Shown: in pieces, positions 8,539-15,601 of the stretch | Numbering within the stretch: position 1 is the first letter of the stretch | How the letters are laid out: the number at the start of each line of letters is the position of its first letter | From: JBLHKT01 sp043101615 | GTDB lineage: Bacteria; Planctomycetota; Phycisphaerae; Phycisphaerales; UBA1924 | Assembly (NCBI GenBank): GCA_043101615.1 | Contig: JBICID010000035.1 | Location: 1 to 23,982, forward strand | Length of the DNA stretch: 23,982 nt | Reading direction: 5' to 3' | Position numbers and translations under genes: made by a program | Notes under the pieces: generated by a model | What the model was told of the DNA's origin: nothing | The model's input: only the letters and a program-made list of their open reading frames with translations | The model's database searches: none

Positions 8539-8599
8539 GGCCCGGCAAGGGCCCGAATCGATGCACCCGTCGCGGGGGACTGCGAGACCTGGCACGGGG

Positions 8600-8618
8600 C
8601 CCCCCGGGACCCGGGGGG
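8600..8618. repeat. Perfect GC inverted repeat between divergent operons
   Basis: Nineteen bases form a perfect palindrome around A8609: six C and three G, then A, then three C and six G. As RNA it could fold into an 8-bp stem with a 3-base loop. No T run follows on either strand, so it is not a standard intrinsic terminator. Its place between two divergent operons allows a protein-binding or structural role, which is inference. Confidence 0.6.
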
Positions 8619-8704
8619 TGCTGAATCCGGGGGGGCGGTGAACGCCCGGCGCCGACCGTCCGATGCTACGGGGCGTCCAGTGACGGAGCAGACCGGAGAG
8701 CCGC

Positions 8705-9154
8705 ATGGCAGAGGCCTCGAACTTCGTGATCCGGCGGTCGGATCGGCACGAGATCGTGCTCCCGGCCCGCTTCTGTGTGTCCGAGGGGCACGCGGAAGAG
8801 GTGCGCGTCTCGTCCCGCGCCCCTCAGCGTGACGGCTGGATCGAGGCCGACCTGATCGACATCGCGGAGGGCGGCGTGGGGCTGATCTCGCCCCTGTTCA
8901 TGCCGCGGGGCTGCCGCCTGCTGGTCGAGATCCGCGGGCTCGGCGGGGGCGCCGCCCCGGTGCTGCTGGACTCTCCGGCGCGGGTCAGGCGGGTGCAGAT
9001 GATCGATCGGCGCCCGGCGTACATGATCGGGCTGCTGTTCGAGGACCAGTCCGAGACCCAGCGGATGTCGCTGGAGCGGCTGCTGCGGAGGATCACCGGG
9101 GAGGACGAGACGGGAGCGGGCGTGCGGGGGTCGGAGGGGGCGCCCGGTGTTTGA
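8705..9154 (+). CDS. PilZ-domain protein heading the secretion operon
   Basis: A 149-residue cytoplasmic protein that appears to be a single PilZ domain, a family known for binding cyclic-di-GMP and modulating motility, pili and secretion. The first ligand motif RxxxR is present at Arg10-Arg14 ('RRSDR'). The second motif, usually (D/N)xSxxG, reads 'DIAEGG' at 52-57 with Ser replaced by Ala. The surrounding beta-strand pattern ('RHEIVLPARF', 'GWIEADLIDIAEGGVGL', 'GCRLLVEIRG', 'YMIGLLFED') fits. The tail after about 125 is Gly/Glu-rich and looks flexible. The ATG has GGAGA six bases upstream. Its stop overlaps the gspE start by 8 bp, so the two are coupled. Context suggests a second-messenger input to the GspE motor; direct binding is unproven, and the Ser-to-Ala change could weaken it. 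Confidence 0.82.
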   Translation: MAEASNFVIRRSDRHEIVLPARFCVSEGHAEEVRVSSRAPQRDGWIEADLIDIAEGGVGLISPLFMPRGCRLLVEIRGLGGGAAPVLLDSPARVRRVQMIDRRPAYMIGLLFEDQSETQRMSLERLLRRITGEDETGAGVRGSEGAPGV

Positions 9155-10835
9155 GACCGGCGAATACGTCCTGCGGTCGCTGATGGAGGAGGGGCGGGTG
9201 TCGTCCGAGGACGCGGCCCGCGCCGAGGAGGCCGCGCGCGCCGCGGGGAGGTCTCTCGAAACAGTGGTGGTCGAGATGGGGCTGGCCACCTCGCGTCAGC
9301 TGGCCCTGGCCAAGGCGTACATCTGCGAGTATCCCTTCGTCGACCTGGAGGCGTTCGAGCCTCAGATCGATCACAGCCGGTTGCTGAAGCGAGACTTCGC
9401 CGAGTCGCACGCGGTGTTCCCGCTCTTCGTCCTGGGGGACGTTGCCACCGTCGCGATGCTGGACCCGTTCAACCTCCCGGCGATCGACGGGCTCACCCAG
9501 GCGCTGCACAAGGAGATCGATCCGGTCATCGCCGACGAGGAGAGCCTGCGGACGCTGATCAAGCGTGCCTACTCGCTGTCCGGGGTGCGCGGCTCGGATG
9601 CCCGGGGCGAGGCCGCGGACGAGGGCGCCGACTCGCTGGTGACCGAGCCGATCGTCGCTGCGGTGAACCAGGTCCTGGACGCGGCTGCCCGCGCCGGTGC
9701 CTCGGACGTGCACCTGTCCCCGGACGAGAACCAGCTCCACCTCCGGTTCCGGATCGACGGGGTGCTGGAGTCGCAGCAGGGTCCGGACCGGTCGACGCAC
9801 GCGGCGCTGGTGCAGCGCCTGAAGGTCATGGCCGAGCTCGACGTGACCCAGACCCGCAGGCCCCAGGACGGGAAGTTCCGGTTCTCGCACGACTCCGGGC
9901 CGGTGGACGTGCGCCTCAGCCTCCTGCCGACGATCCACGGCGAGAACGTGGTGATGCGTCTGCTGCGCCCGGGGCGCGAGATCGGCACGCTCGCGGAGCT
10001 CGGGATGCCCGAGGACGTGCGCACGCGGTTCGAGCGCATGGTCGCCCGCCCGCACGGGATGGTGCTCGTGACCGGGCCGACCGGGTCGGGCAAGACGACC
10101 ACGCTGTACACCGCGCTGGCGATGCTGAACACGCCGGACCGCAACGTCATGACCATCGAGGACCCGGTCGAGATCCGGCTGCCCTGGGTCCGGCAGATCC
10201 AGGTCAACCCGGGGGTGGGGCTGACGTTCGCCACGGCCCTTCGGTCCATGCTGCGCCAGGACCCGGACGTGGTGCTGGTGGGTGAGATCCGGGACCAGGA
10301 GACCGCGCGGATCGCGGTGCAGGCCTCGCTCACCGGACACCTCGTGTTCGCCACGCTCCACACCAACGATTCGGTCGGCTCGCTGGCGCGACTGCGGGAC
10401 TTCGAGATCGAGCCGTTCGCGGTCAACAGCGCGCTCTTGGGCACCATCGCCCAGCGCCTCGTGCGCCGGGTCTGTCCGGGCTGCGCCGAGCCCTACACCC
10501 CGGACCCGGGCGAGCTCGCCCCGCTGTCGATCCGGGCGGGCGACGGGGACGGGTTCGTGCGACCGGTCGGGTGCGGGAAGTGCCGCAACTCAGGGTACGC
10601 CGGGCGGGTCGGGGTCTACGAGCTGATGGAGATGACGCCTGCCATCCAGGACCTGCTCGAGCGGGGCGAGTCGATCCGGACCATCCGGGCACACGCGATT
10701 GAGTCCGGGATGAGGCCGCTGCTGCGTCACGGCGTCGAGCTGTTCCGGACGGGGCGCACCTCGCTCGAGGAGCTCGCGAAGCTGCACGCGATGGACGCGA
10801 TCGAGCCGGGTGATGACCGCGGGGGTGCCCCGTGA
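9147..10835 (+). CDS. gspE: Type II secretion / type IV pilus assembly ATPase, GspE/PilB family
   Basis: A cytoplasmic hexameric ATPase that drives pseudopilus assembly; 562 residues, normal for GspE/PilB. An N-terminal T2SSE_N/MshEN-like region spans about 7-140. The N2 domain follows with 'GASDVHLSP' (184-192) and 'LRFRIDGVL' (199-207). Walker A is 'GPTGSGKTT' (310-318), the Asp box 'TIEDPVE' (336-342), Walker B 'VVLVGEIRD' (375-383) and the His box 'TGHLVFATLHTND' (396-408). The zinc-binding tetracysteine C443, C446, C476 and C479 is intact and indicates an assembly rather than a retraction ATPase. The GTG at 9147 has a GGAGGGGG run about seven bases upstream and overlaps the PilZ stop; the stop overlaps the gspF start (GTGA). 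The MshEN similarity is degenerate and lacks the usual Gln, so a second c-di-GMP site is doubtful. Confidence 0.95.
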   Translation: MFETGEYVLRSLMEEGRVSSEDAARAEEAARAAGRSLETVVVEMGLATSRQLALAKAYICEYPFVDLEAFEPQIDHSRLLKRDFAESHAVFPLFVLGDVATVAMLDPFNLPAIDGLTQALHKEIDPVIADEESLRTLIKRAYSLSGVRGSDARGEAADEGADSLVTEPIVAAVNQVLDAAARAGASDVHLSPDENQLHLRFRIDGVLESQQGPDRSTHAALVQRLKVMAELDVTQTRRPQDGKFRFSHDSGPVDVRLSLLPTIHGENVVMRLLRPGREIGTLAELGMPEDVRTRFERMVARPHGMVLVTGPTGSGKTTTLYTALAMLNTPDRNVMTIEDPVEIRLPWVRQIQVNPGVGLTFATALRSMLRQDPDVVLVGEIRDQETARIAVQASLTGHLVFATLHTNDSVGSLARLRDFEIEPFAVNSALLGTIAQRLVRRVCPGCAEPYTPDPGELAPLSIRAGDGDGFVRPVGCGKCRNSGYAGRVGVYELMEMTPAIQDLLERGESIRTIRAHAIESGMRPLLRHGVELFRTGRTSLEELAKLHAMDAIEPGDDRGGAP

Positions 10836-12046
10836 GCGTCCGCTACGCCTACAGCGCCAAGGACAGCGCCGGCCGGGTGGTGCGGGGCACCCGGGACGCA
10901 CAGACCGAGCGCGAGGTCTACACCGAGCTGGTCGGCTCGGGGCTCGAGCCGCTGTCGATCAAGCCACGGCGCGGTTCCGCGTTCGGGCGTCTCGGGCGGG
11001 GCGGGGGGCGCCCGATCGCCAGCGAGTCGCTGAGCGTGTTCGCGCGAGAGCTCTCGATCACGCTCGATGCGGGGGTCTCGCTGCCCGAGGGGCTCGCCTC
11101 GATCGCCGAGTCCGAGGAGGACCCGCGTCTCAGGGAGGCCGTCGCCTCGGTCAGCCGCGCGGTGCGGTCGGGTGTGCGGCTCGGGGACGCGATGCGACAG
11201 CACACGCGCGAGTTCGGCGACCTGTTCGTCGAGATGATGGTCGCGGCCGAGCGGACGGGCGATCTCAAGACCGTGGCCTCGGACCTGGCCGACCTGCTGG
11301 AGCGGAGGGAGCAGGTCCGCAAGGGCGTGCGCCGGGCCATGGCGTACCCGATCGTGGTGCTGTGCTTCATCTCGCTGGCGCTGTCGGTCATCACCTTCTT
11401 CGTTGTCCCCCGCTTCGCGGAGATCTTCGAGAGCAACGGGGTGGAGCTGCCCCTGCTGACGCGCGTGCTCCGGTCCGTAGGCGTCTCGGTCACGTCGAAC
11501 CCTGTCGCGTACGCCGTCGGGACGGCGGCGGCTGTGATCGGCGCGGTGCTGGTCGCTCGGTCCGGGCCCGGCCGGGGGGCCCTCGGCGGGATCATCGGAG
11601 GGATGCCCTACTTCGGACGGCTCGTCCGGTACGCGGCCTCCGCGAGGTTCTGCCGCGTGCTGTCCGTCTCGGTCAGCGCGGGGCTGGACGTGATCCAGTC
11701 GATCCAGATCGCCGCGGGGGCGTGCGGCAACGCCCGGATGACCGAGCGCCTCCAGTCCGTGGTCACGCGGATGCGCTCCGGGCAGGAGCTGGACTCGGCC
11801 CTGCGATCCGTGGGGGCCCTGCCCGCGTTCGCGGTGCGTCTGCTCAGCGCCGGGCACGACGCGAAGGAGGTCGGTCGGGCCGCCGGGCTGCTGTCGAAGC
11901 ACTTCGATCGCGAGACGGACGGCCTGACCAAGAACATCTCGACCGTGGTCGAGCCGCTGATGACGGTGGGCATGGCGGTCATCGTGCTGGTGGTCGCCCT
12001 CTCGGTGTTCGTGCCCATGTGGGGGATGATCAGGGCGGGGGCGTGA
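10832..12046 (+). CDS. gspF: Type II secretion inner-membrane platform protein, GspF/PilC family
   Basis: A polytopic inner-membrane protein of 404 residues, the usual GspF/PilC length, on which GspE acts to extend the pseudopilus. It has two GspF repeats. The first covers about 66-170 with 'ELSITLDAGVSLPEGLASIA' and 'AERTGDLKTVASDLADLLE'. The second covers about 270-370 with 'SVSAGLDVIQSIQIAAG' and 'LLSKHFDRETDGL'. Membrane helices are near 171-192, 224-242 and 374-396, matching the family topology. In the second repeat the usual GExTG is replaced by 'AGHDAKEVG', a common divergence. The GTG at 10832 overlaps the gspE stop by four bases. The stop is one base from the next ATG. The family call is secure; gspF versus pilC naming rests on the Gsp-like context. 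Confidence 0.94.
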   Translation: MSVRYAYSAKDSAGRVVRGTRDAQTEREVYTELVGSGLEPLSIKPRRGSAFGRLGRGGGRPIASESLSVFARELSITLDAGVSLPEGLASIAESEEDPRLREAVASVSRAVRSGVRLGDAMRQHTREFGDLFVEMMVAAERTGDLKTVASDLADLLERREQVRKGVRRAMAYPIVVLCFISLALSVITFFVVPRFAEIFESNGVELPLLTRVLRSVGVSVTSNPVAYAVGTAAAVIGAVLVARSGPGRGALGGIIGGMPYFGRLVRYAASARFCRVLSVSVSAGLDVIQSIQIAAGACGNARMTERLQSVVTRMRSGQELDSALRSVGALPAFAVRLLSAGHDAKEVGRAAGLLSKHFDRETDGLTKNISTVVEPLMTVGMAVIVLVVALSVFVPMWGMIRAGA

Positions 12047-12047
12047 C

Positions 12048-12557
12048 ATGGGGCGCGGGTTCACACTCATCGAGCTGCTCGTGGTGATCCTGATGATGTC
12101 CGTCATGGTCGCGGTCGTTGCGCCGGGGCTCGGCTCGGTCCGTGGCGTGCAGCGTGAGGCCGGTGCCTCGGAGATCAGGCGCGAGCTGCGGTCGGCCCAG
12201 GCCCACGCCCGGGCGGTCGGACGCCCGCACGGGGTGGCCCTGGACGCGACCGCGGACACCCTGGCGGCGCTGTGGTACTCCACCTCCGGGAACGTCGAGC
12301 CCGCCCTGACCGCCTCCGGGCGTGTGTCGGAGACCAGGGCGATCGGCGAGCTCTTCGCGGGGCTGGACGTGGTCGAGATCGACCCCGGCGACGGGACCGG
12401 CGTCGCGAGCGCGACGATCTGGTTCGACTATCTCGGGCGACCGGAGCTGAGGGACGAGGACGGCCTGAACCCCGCCCGCCCGACCTCGGCGCCCACGGTC
12501 ACGCTGGGCGAGGGCGACCCGATCCAGATCGATCCGGTCTCGGGGGTGGTGCGATGA
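12048..12557 (+). CDS. gspH: Pseudopilin, GspH/FimT-like
   Basis: A minor pseudopilin of 169 residues. The class III signal is canonical and very short: 'MGRG' then 'FTLIELLVVILMMSV', with cleavage expected after Gly4, Phe at +1 and Glu at +5. The hydrophobic helix runs to about residue 26. The following 'EIRRELRSAQAHARAVGRP' and 'HGVALDA' match the GspH/FimT domain, in which an amphipathic helix ends in xARxxAxxxxxxVxL. The rest is a beta-rich globular part with no motif I recognise. It starts one base after the gspF stop, and its stop overlaps the next start as ATGA. It is less likely to be the major pseudopilin GspG, because the calcium-loop and C-terminal pattern of GspG are not evident. 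Confidence 0.82.
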   Translation: MGRGFTLIELLVVILMMSVMVAVVAPGLGSVRGVQREAGASEIRRELRSAQAHARAVGRPHGVALDATADTLAALWYSTSGNVEPALTASGRVSETRAIGELFAGLDVVEIDPGDGTGVASATIWFDYLGRPELRDEDGLNPARPTSAPTVTLGEGDPIQIDPVSGVVR

Positions 12558-13003
12558 CACGGCGCACGCGCAGCGGCTTCACGCTCATCGAGGCGGTCCT
12601 GATCGTCGTCGTGCTCGGGGTGACCATCCCCGCCGGGATGCGACTGGTGGGCGCGGCCGACCGGGCGCAGCGCGAGTCGGAGTCGTCCCTGATCGCGGTC
12701 TCGGTCGCTCGGTCGATCGCCGAGCAGGTGCTCGCGGACGTGAACGCCTCGGGGCGGTTCGGTCCCGACGCGCTCGCCGACCCGGCGACCTACCTCGACG
12801 ATCCGGCGGAGGGGCTGCACGCCCGCACCGCGTGGCTGCTGGATTCCGATCCGGGGACCGGGATGACGGCCCAGGTCACCATCGGAGAGGTCGGCGCCGG
12901 GACCGAGCCCGGCTTCAGGCGGGTCACGATCGTCGTGGGCTACTCCGCGGTGTGGGGGGCGGACCGGGACGTCCGGTTCGAGATCGACGTGAGGGGGGAG
13001 TGA
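12554..13003 (+). CDS. gspI: Pseudopilin, GspI-like
   Basis: A small pseudopilin of 149 residues with a canonical prepilin site 'MTRRTRSG|FTLIEAVLIVVVLG': Gly8 at -1, Phe at +1, Glu at +5. The mature helix continues with 'RLVGAADRAQRESE' and 'SVARSIAEQVLADV', resembling the A-rich helix of GspI/PilV-type minor pseudopilins. The globular domain ends with 'RVTIVVGYSAVWGADRDVRFEIDV', a beta-hairpin end similar to GspI ('V.V.W...GR...V.L...'). It is overlapped by its neighbours at both ends (ATGA upstream, TGATG downstream). The prepilin nature is certain; the I assignment rests on gene order (H-I-J-K) and the C-terminal pattern. Confidence 0.8.
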   Translation: MTRRTRSGFTLIEAVLIVVVLGVTIPAGMRLVGAADRAQRESESSLIAVSVARSIAEQVLADVNASGRFGPDALADPATYLDDPAEGLHARTAWLLDSDPGTGMTAQVTIGEVGAGTEPGFRRVTIVVGYSAVWGADRDVRFEIDVRGE

Positions 13004-13515
13004 TGCTCCGGCGGGCATTCTCACTGGTCGAGATGATCGCCGCGGTCACGGTGGTCTCGATCGCCGGGGCGGTCGTGTTCCCGTCCGTGTCCGTGCTGCT
13101 GGACAGGCTGGAGGACGCCCGGGTGCGCCGTGTCGAGTCGGACCGGCTGCACACTGCCCTGGACCAGATCACGCGCGTGGTCTCGGAGTGGCCGGTCGAG
13201 AACGGGGCGCTGCAGGGGCTGACGGTCACACGCGACGGGGGCGCCATCACGGGCCTGGTGTGCGCCGACGCGGGTGGGGTCCGGATCGACTCGGGCACGG
13301 TCTCCATCGTCGACGAGCTCGGTCGGGACGGGTGGTTGTGCGACGGGATCGTCTCGTTCTCGCTTGCGCTGCTCGGTCCGGCCGACGACACCCCGCTCGC
13401 GACCGACGAGGACTGCGCCGGGGCGGTTACCCTGCGTGTCGAGCTGGAGACGACGAGCGCCCGGGCGGCGGGGGTGGTGTACATCCGCCAGGCGGGGGTG
13501 AGCGGTGGTTCCTGA
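13003..13515 (+). CDS. gspJ: Pseudopilin, GspJ-like
   Basis: A pseudopilin of 170 residues. The N-terminus is 'MLRRA|FSLVEMIAAVTVV': Phe at +1 and Glu at +5 are kept, but the residue before the cleavage site is Ala5 rather than Gly. This is tolerated by some prepilin peptidases but uncommon. The helix is followed by 'RVRRVESDRLHTALDQITRVV', the basic/polar helix typical of GspJ/PilW. A globular region contains cysteines near 89, 115 and 142. The C-terminus 'VTLRVELETTSARAAGVVYIR' fits the final strands of GspJ. The start shares one base with the gspI stop, and the end overlaps gspK by 11 bp. Assignment as J is by order and is moderately sure. Confidence 0.78.
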   Translation: MLRRAFSLVEMIAAVTVVSIAGAVVFPSVSVLLDRLEDARVRRVESDRLHTALDQITRVVSEWPVENGALQGLTVTRDGGAITGLVCADAGGVRIDSGTVSIVDELGRDGWLCDGIVSFSLALLGPADDTPLATDEDCAGAVTLRVELETTSARAAGVVYIRQAGVSGGS

Positions 13516-13858
13516 GCGTGTCGCATCCAGGCGCGGGCTGGCGGTGCTGGTGCTCGTGGTGGTCGTTGCGCTCTTCTCGCTGGTCGTGCTGTCGGTCGGG
13601 AACGCGGGCGCCGACGACGTCTCGCGTCTGCGCCTGCGTGAGGAGTCCTCGCACGCGCTGCTGGCGGCCCAGTCGGCGGGAGAGATCCTGCTGGCGCGGG
13701 CGGAGTCGGGGACGCCGATAACCCCGGGGGACGTGCTGGTCACGCACGCCTCGGGGCAGGGGGTGGTCGTGGAGGCGGACGGGGGTGAGGGGCGCTACGT
13801 GGTGGAGGGTCGGTCTGGGAGGGCGGTGCGACGTGTGGAGCTGCGTCTGGGGCCCTGA
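13505..13858 (+). CDS. Short GspK-like minor pseudopilin
   Basis: A 117-residue protein with a prepilin-like start: 'RRG' followed by the long hydrophobic stretch 'LAVLVLVVVVALFSLVVLSV'. As in GspK there is no Glu at +5, and the GLAVLVLV pattern resembles GspK's GVALxxxL. GspK is normally about 300 residues with a large insert, so this is a very reduced version or another membrane-anchored minor component. The segment 'LRLREESSHALLAAQSAGEILLARAE' forms a polar helix like that following the GspK membrane helix. The GTG at 13505 overlaps gspJ by 11 bp. After its stop comes the only sizeable gap in the operon. The role as tip pseudopilin is inferred from order H-I-J-K. Confidence 0.65.
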   Translation: MVPERVASRRGLAVLVLVVVVALFSLVVLSVGNAGADDVSRLRLREESSHALLAAQSAGEILLARAESGTPITPGDVLVTHASGQGVVVEADGGEGRYVVEGRSGRAVRRVELRLGP

Positions 13859-13907
13859 ATCCGCGTTTCCGAGAACCCGCCACAGAATCGTGCCGATTGC
13901 TCCCCCG

Positions 13908-13929
13908 GGACGAGGGACCGCCCCCGTCC
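13908..13929 (+). other. Hairpin-forming repeat in the only operon gap
   Basis: GGACG pairs with CGTCC and the inner GGG with CCC, separated by one A/C mismatch and closed by a 4-base loop ACCG. No T run follows, so it is not a standard terminator. It lies in the gap between the gspK-like gene and the gspL-like gene, about 20-30 bases before the latter's ribosome site. It might affect mRNA stability or translation; this is inference. Confidence 0.4.
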
Positions 13930-13957
13930 GCAGCCGATGTTCGCCCCGAGGTCAGAC

Positions 13958-15601
13958 GTGCTCCAGAGCCGAACTCTCATCGTCGTGGTCTCGCAGACCG
14001 AGCTCGAGGGGCACCTCGTCTCGGGGTCCGGCGTGGTGCGCCGGGCCGTGGTGGAGATCGACGGCGCGGGTGATGCCGACTCCGGACGGATCGACTTCGT
14101 GACGCTCGACCAGGCCCTGGCGCAGGTGGCGCAACAGGCCGGGGCGGGCGCCGGCACGCGCACGCTGGTGATGATCAACCCGGGGGTGGGGAGCTGCCAG
14201 GTTCGGATCGCGCCGCGGGGGGATTTCGCGGCCCAGCGTGCGGGCGAGCTGGCCGCGCTGCACTCGTGCACGACGGAGGACGCCTCGGCGCTCGAGGCGC
14301 GTACCTGGGCCTGCGACGCCGGGGGCTCGCGTTCGGAGCGTGCCCTGGTGAGCGGCGCGGTGCGGGACTCGGACCTGAGCGACATCTCGGACTGGGTCGA
14401 CCGCGCGGGCCTGCGGCTGGGCGGGGTGATCCCGGTGAAGATGTGGGAGTGCCGGCTTGCGCTGCGGGACGCCCTGGAGGCCGAGTCGGGCGAGATGATC
14501 TGCCGGATCTCCTCGGACTGCACGGTGCTGGTCGTTCGCCATCCGGGGAAGGCCGACGTCGTCCGCGTGATCGACTTCGGGATCCGCTCGATCGCGCGGG
14601 TGTACGCCCGCGCCGCGACCCAGCGACAGGTGCGGCTCTCGCAGCACGAGCTGTGGTCCAAGGTCATGACGCACGGGGTGTCGTGGGGGGGCAAGGACTC
14701 CGACGACCGGGTCGTGCGCGATGCGCTGCCCCTGCTGGCCCCGGTCATCCAGCGCATCAACATCGAGCTCAAGCAGACGCTCCGGTACCGCGTCGCCGAG
14801 GGCACCCGCGTCAGCAGGATCCGGTTCAGCGGGCTCGGGCGCCGCGTGCCGGGGCTGTGCGCCTCCATCTCGGGCCACCTCGAGCTGGAGCACGACGCGC
14901 GGTCGGACGGGCCGAAGCCGGTCGAGACCGCAGACGGCAGCGGCGTGCGCCGGCACGACTTCGGGCGCGACGCGATCGCGATCCTACGGGGCGTGACGCC
15001 GTTCCTGCCCAGGGCGCTCGAGCGGCGCAGGGCCATCCGGAGGCTGTCGGCGATCACGGCGCAGGGGGCGATGATCGCGCTGGCGATGGTGGCGGGGGAG
15101 TGGGCCGCCGGTACGGTGGCCCTGCGGGACGAAACGGGCGCGAGCACGGCGCTGCTCGAGGAGGTCTCTCACCTGCGGGAGTCTGTGGACAGCGACGCGA
15201 AGCTCCGGCGGGAGCGGGCCGAGGTGCTGGACCACGTCCTCGCCCTCGACGAGGCGCTCGACCACGCGCCCCACTGGCCGGCCGCCGCGAGGGCGGTGCT
15301 GGACTGCGACCCGCTGCGGGTCGAGAACATCACGATCAGCCACTCCGGCGAGGCCACCACCGCGGTCTTCACCGGCTGGCTGCCGGCCGCCTCAGGCGAG
15401 CGGGCCCTGGAAGAGATACTCGACCGCTGGCACCGCTCCGGGCCGGTGCGTCACGCCGAGCCGACCTCCATCGTGCGGACGCTGGGCCCCGAGGGGCAGG
15501 AGGTGCTCCGGCTGCGCATCGATTTCACCTTCGAGCGGTTCCCCGTGTGGGTCAGGCGGCCGGAGCTCGCCACCGTCTTCGACGGGGGGCCGCCGTCATG
15601 A
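13958..15601 (+). CDS. GspL-like protein, fused PilM-type actin-fold and PilN-type membrane domains
   Basis: An inner-membrane assembly protein of 547 residues that should recruit GspE to the platform. The N-terminal two thirds resemble the actin-like PilM/GspL cytoplasmic domain: 'RTLIVVVSQTELEGHLV' at the start, 'VVRVIDFGIRSIARVYAR' midway, then 'IELKQTLRYR' and 'VSRIRFSGLGRRVPGLCASI' before the membrane part. A membrane helix (about 365-385) is followed by a coiled coil (about 396-434) and a PilN-like ferredoxin-fold domain ending near 'VLRLRIDFTFERFPVW'. The actin-fold ATP motifs are degenerate, as in GspL. The GTG at 13958 has GAGG six bases upstream; an in-frame ATG at 13937 lacks a ribosome site but would add seven residues. 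The stop overlaps the next start (ATGA). GspL or a PilM-PilN fusion are equivalent descriptions. Confidence 0.78.
   Translation: MLQSRTLIVVVSQTELEGHLVSGSGVVRRAVVEIDGAGDADSGRIDFVTLDQALAQVAQQAGAGAGTRTLVMINPGVGSCQVRIAPRGDFAAQRAGELAALHSCTTEDASALEARTWACDAGGSRSERALVSGAVRDSDLSDISDWVDRAGLRLGGVIPVKMWECRLALRDALEAESGEMICRISSDCTVLVVRHPGKADVVRVIDFGIRSIARVYARAATQRQVRLSQHELWSKVMTHGVSWGGKDSDDRVVRDALPLLAPVIQRINIELKQTLRYRVAEGTRVSRIRFSGLGRRVPGLCASISGHLELEHDARSDGPKPVETADGSGVRRHDFGRDAIAILRGVTPFLPRALERRRAIRRLSAITAQGAMIALAMVAGEWAAGTVALRDETGASTALLEEVSHLRESVDSDAKLRRERAEVLDHVLALDEALDHAPHWPAAARAVLDCDPLRVENITISHSGEATTAVFTGWLPAASGERALEEILDRWHRSGPVRHAEPTSIVRTLGPEGQEVLRLRIDFTFERFPVWVRRPELATVFDGGPPS

Larger units (their letters stand above)
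8383..8704. other. Divergent intergenic region between rpsB and the PilZ/gsp operon
   Basis: This 322-bp stretch holds no gene I can support. On the rpsB side it would be transcribed as a leader of about 140 bases containing an inverted repeat (8410-8415 with 8431-8436, GGCGGG/CCCGCC) just before the ribosome site. A putative rpsB -10 box lies at 8533-8538. A small hairpin-capable repeat, GGCCC...GGGCC, covers 8539-8553, and a perfect GC palindrome covers 8600-8618. On the plus side the PilZ gene has GGAGA six bases before its ATG. I see no convincing plus-strand promoter; the best match is the poor -10-like GCTACG near 8665. Confidence 0.6.

Noticed and set aside
8600..8618. Reading the GC palindrome as an intrinsic terminator
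   Set aside because: No T run follows on either strand, and neither flanking gene ends here.
6458..8832. Long plus-strand open frames opposite tsf and rpsB
   Set aside because: They lie across two certain housekeeping genes on the other strand and encode Gly/Val/Leu/Asp-rich filler.
12048..12557. Calling the first pseudopilin the major pseudopilin GspG
   Set aside because: The region after the membrane helix matches the GspH/FimT pattern, and the typical GspG C-terminal pattern is not seen.
13795..15147. A 450-codon minus-strand open frame opposite the gspL-like gene
   Set aside because: A Ser/Arg/Ala-rich shadow without ribosome site or motif; the plus frame continues the operon by codon overlap at its 3' end.
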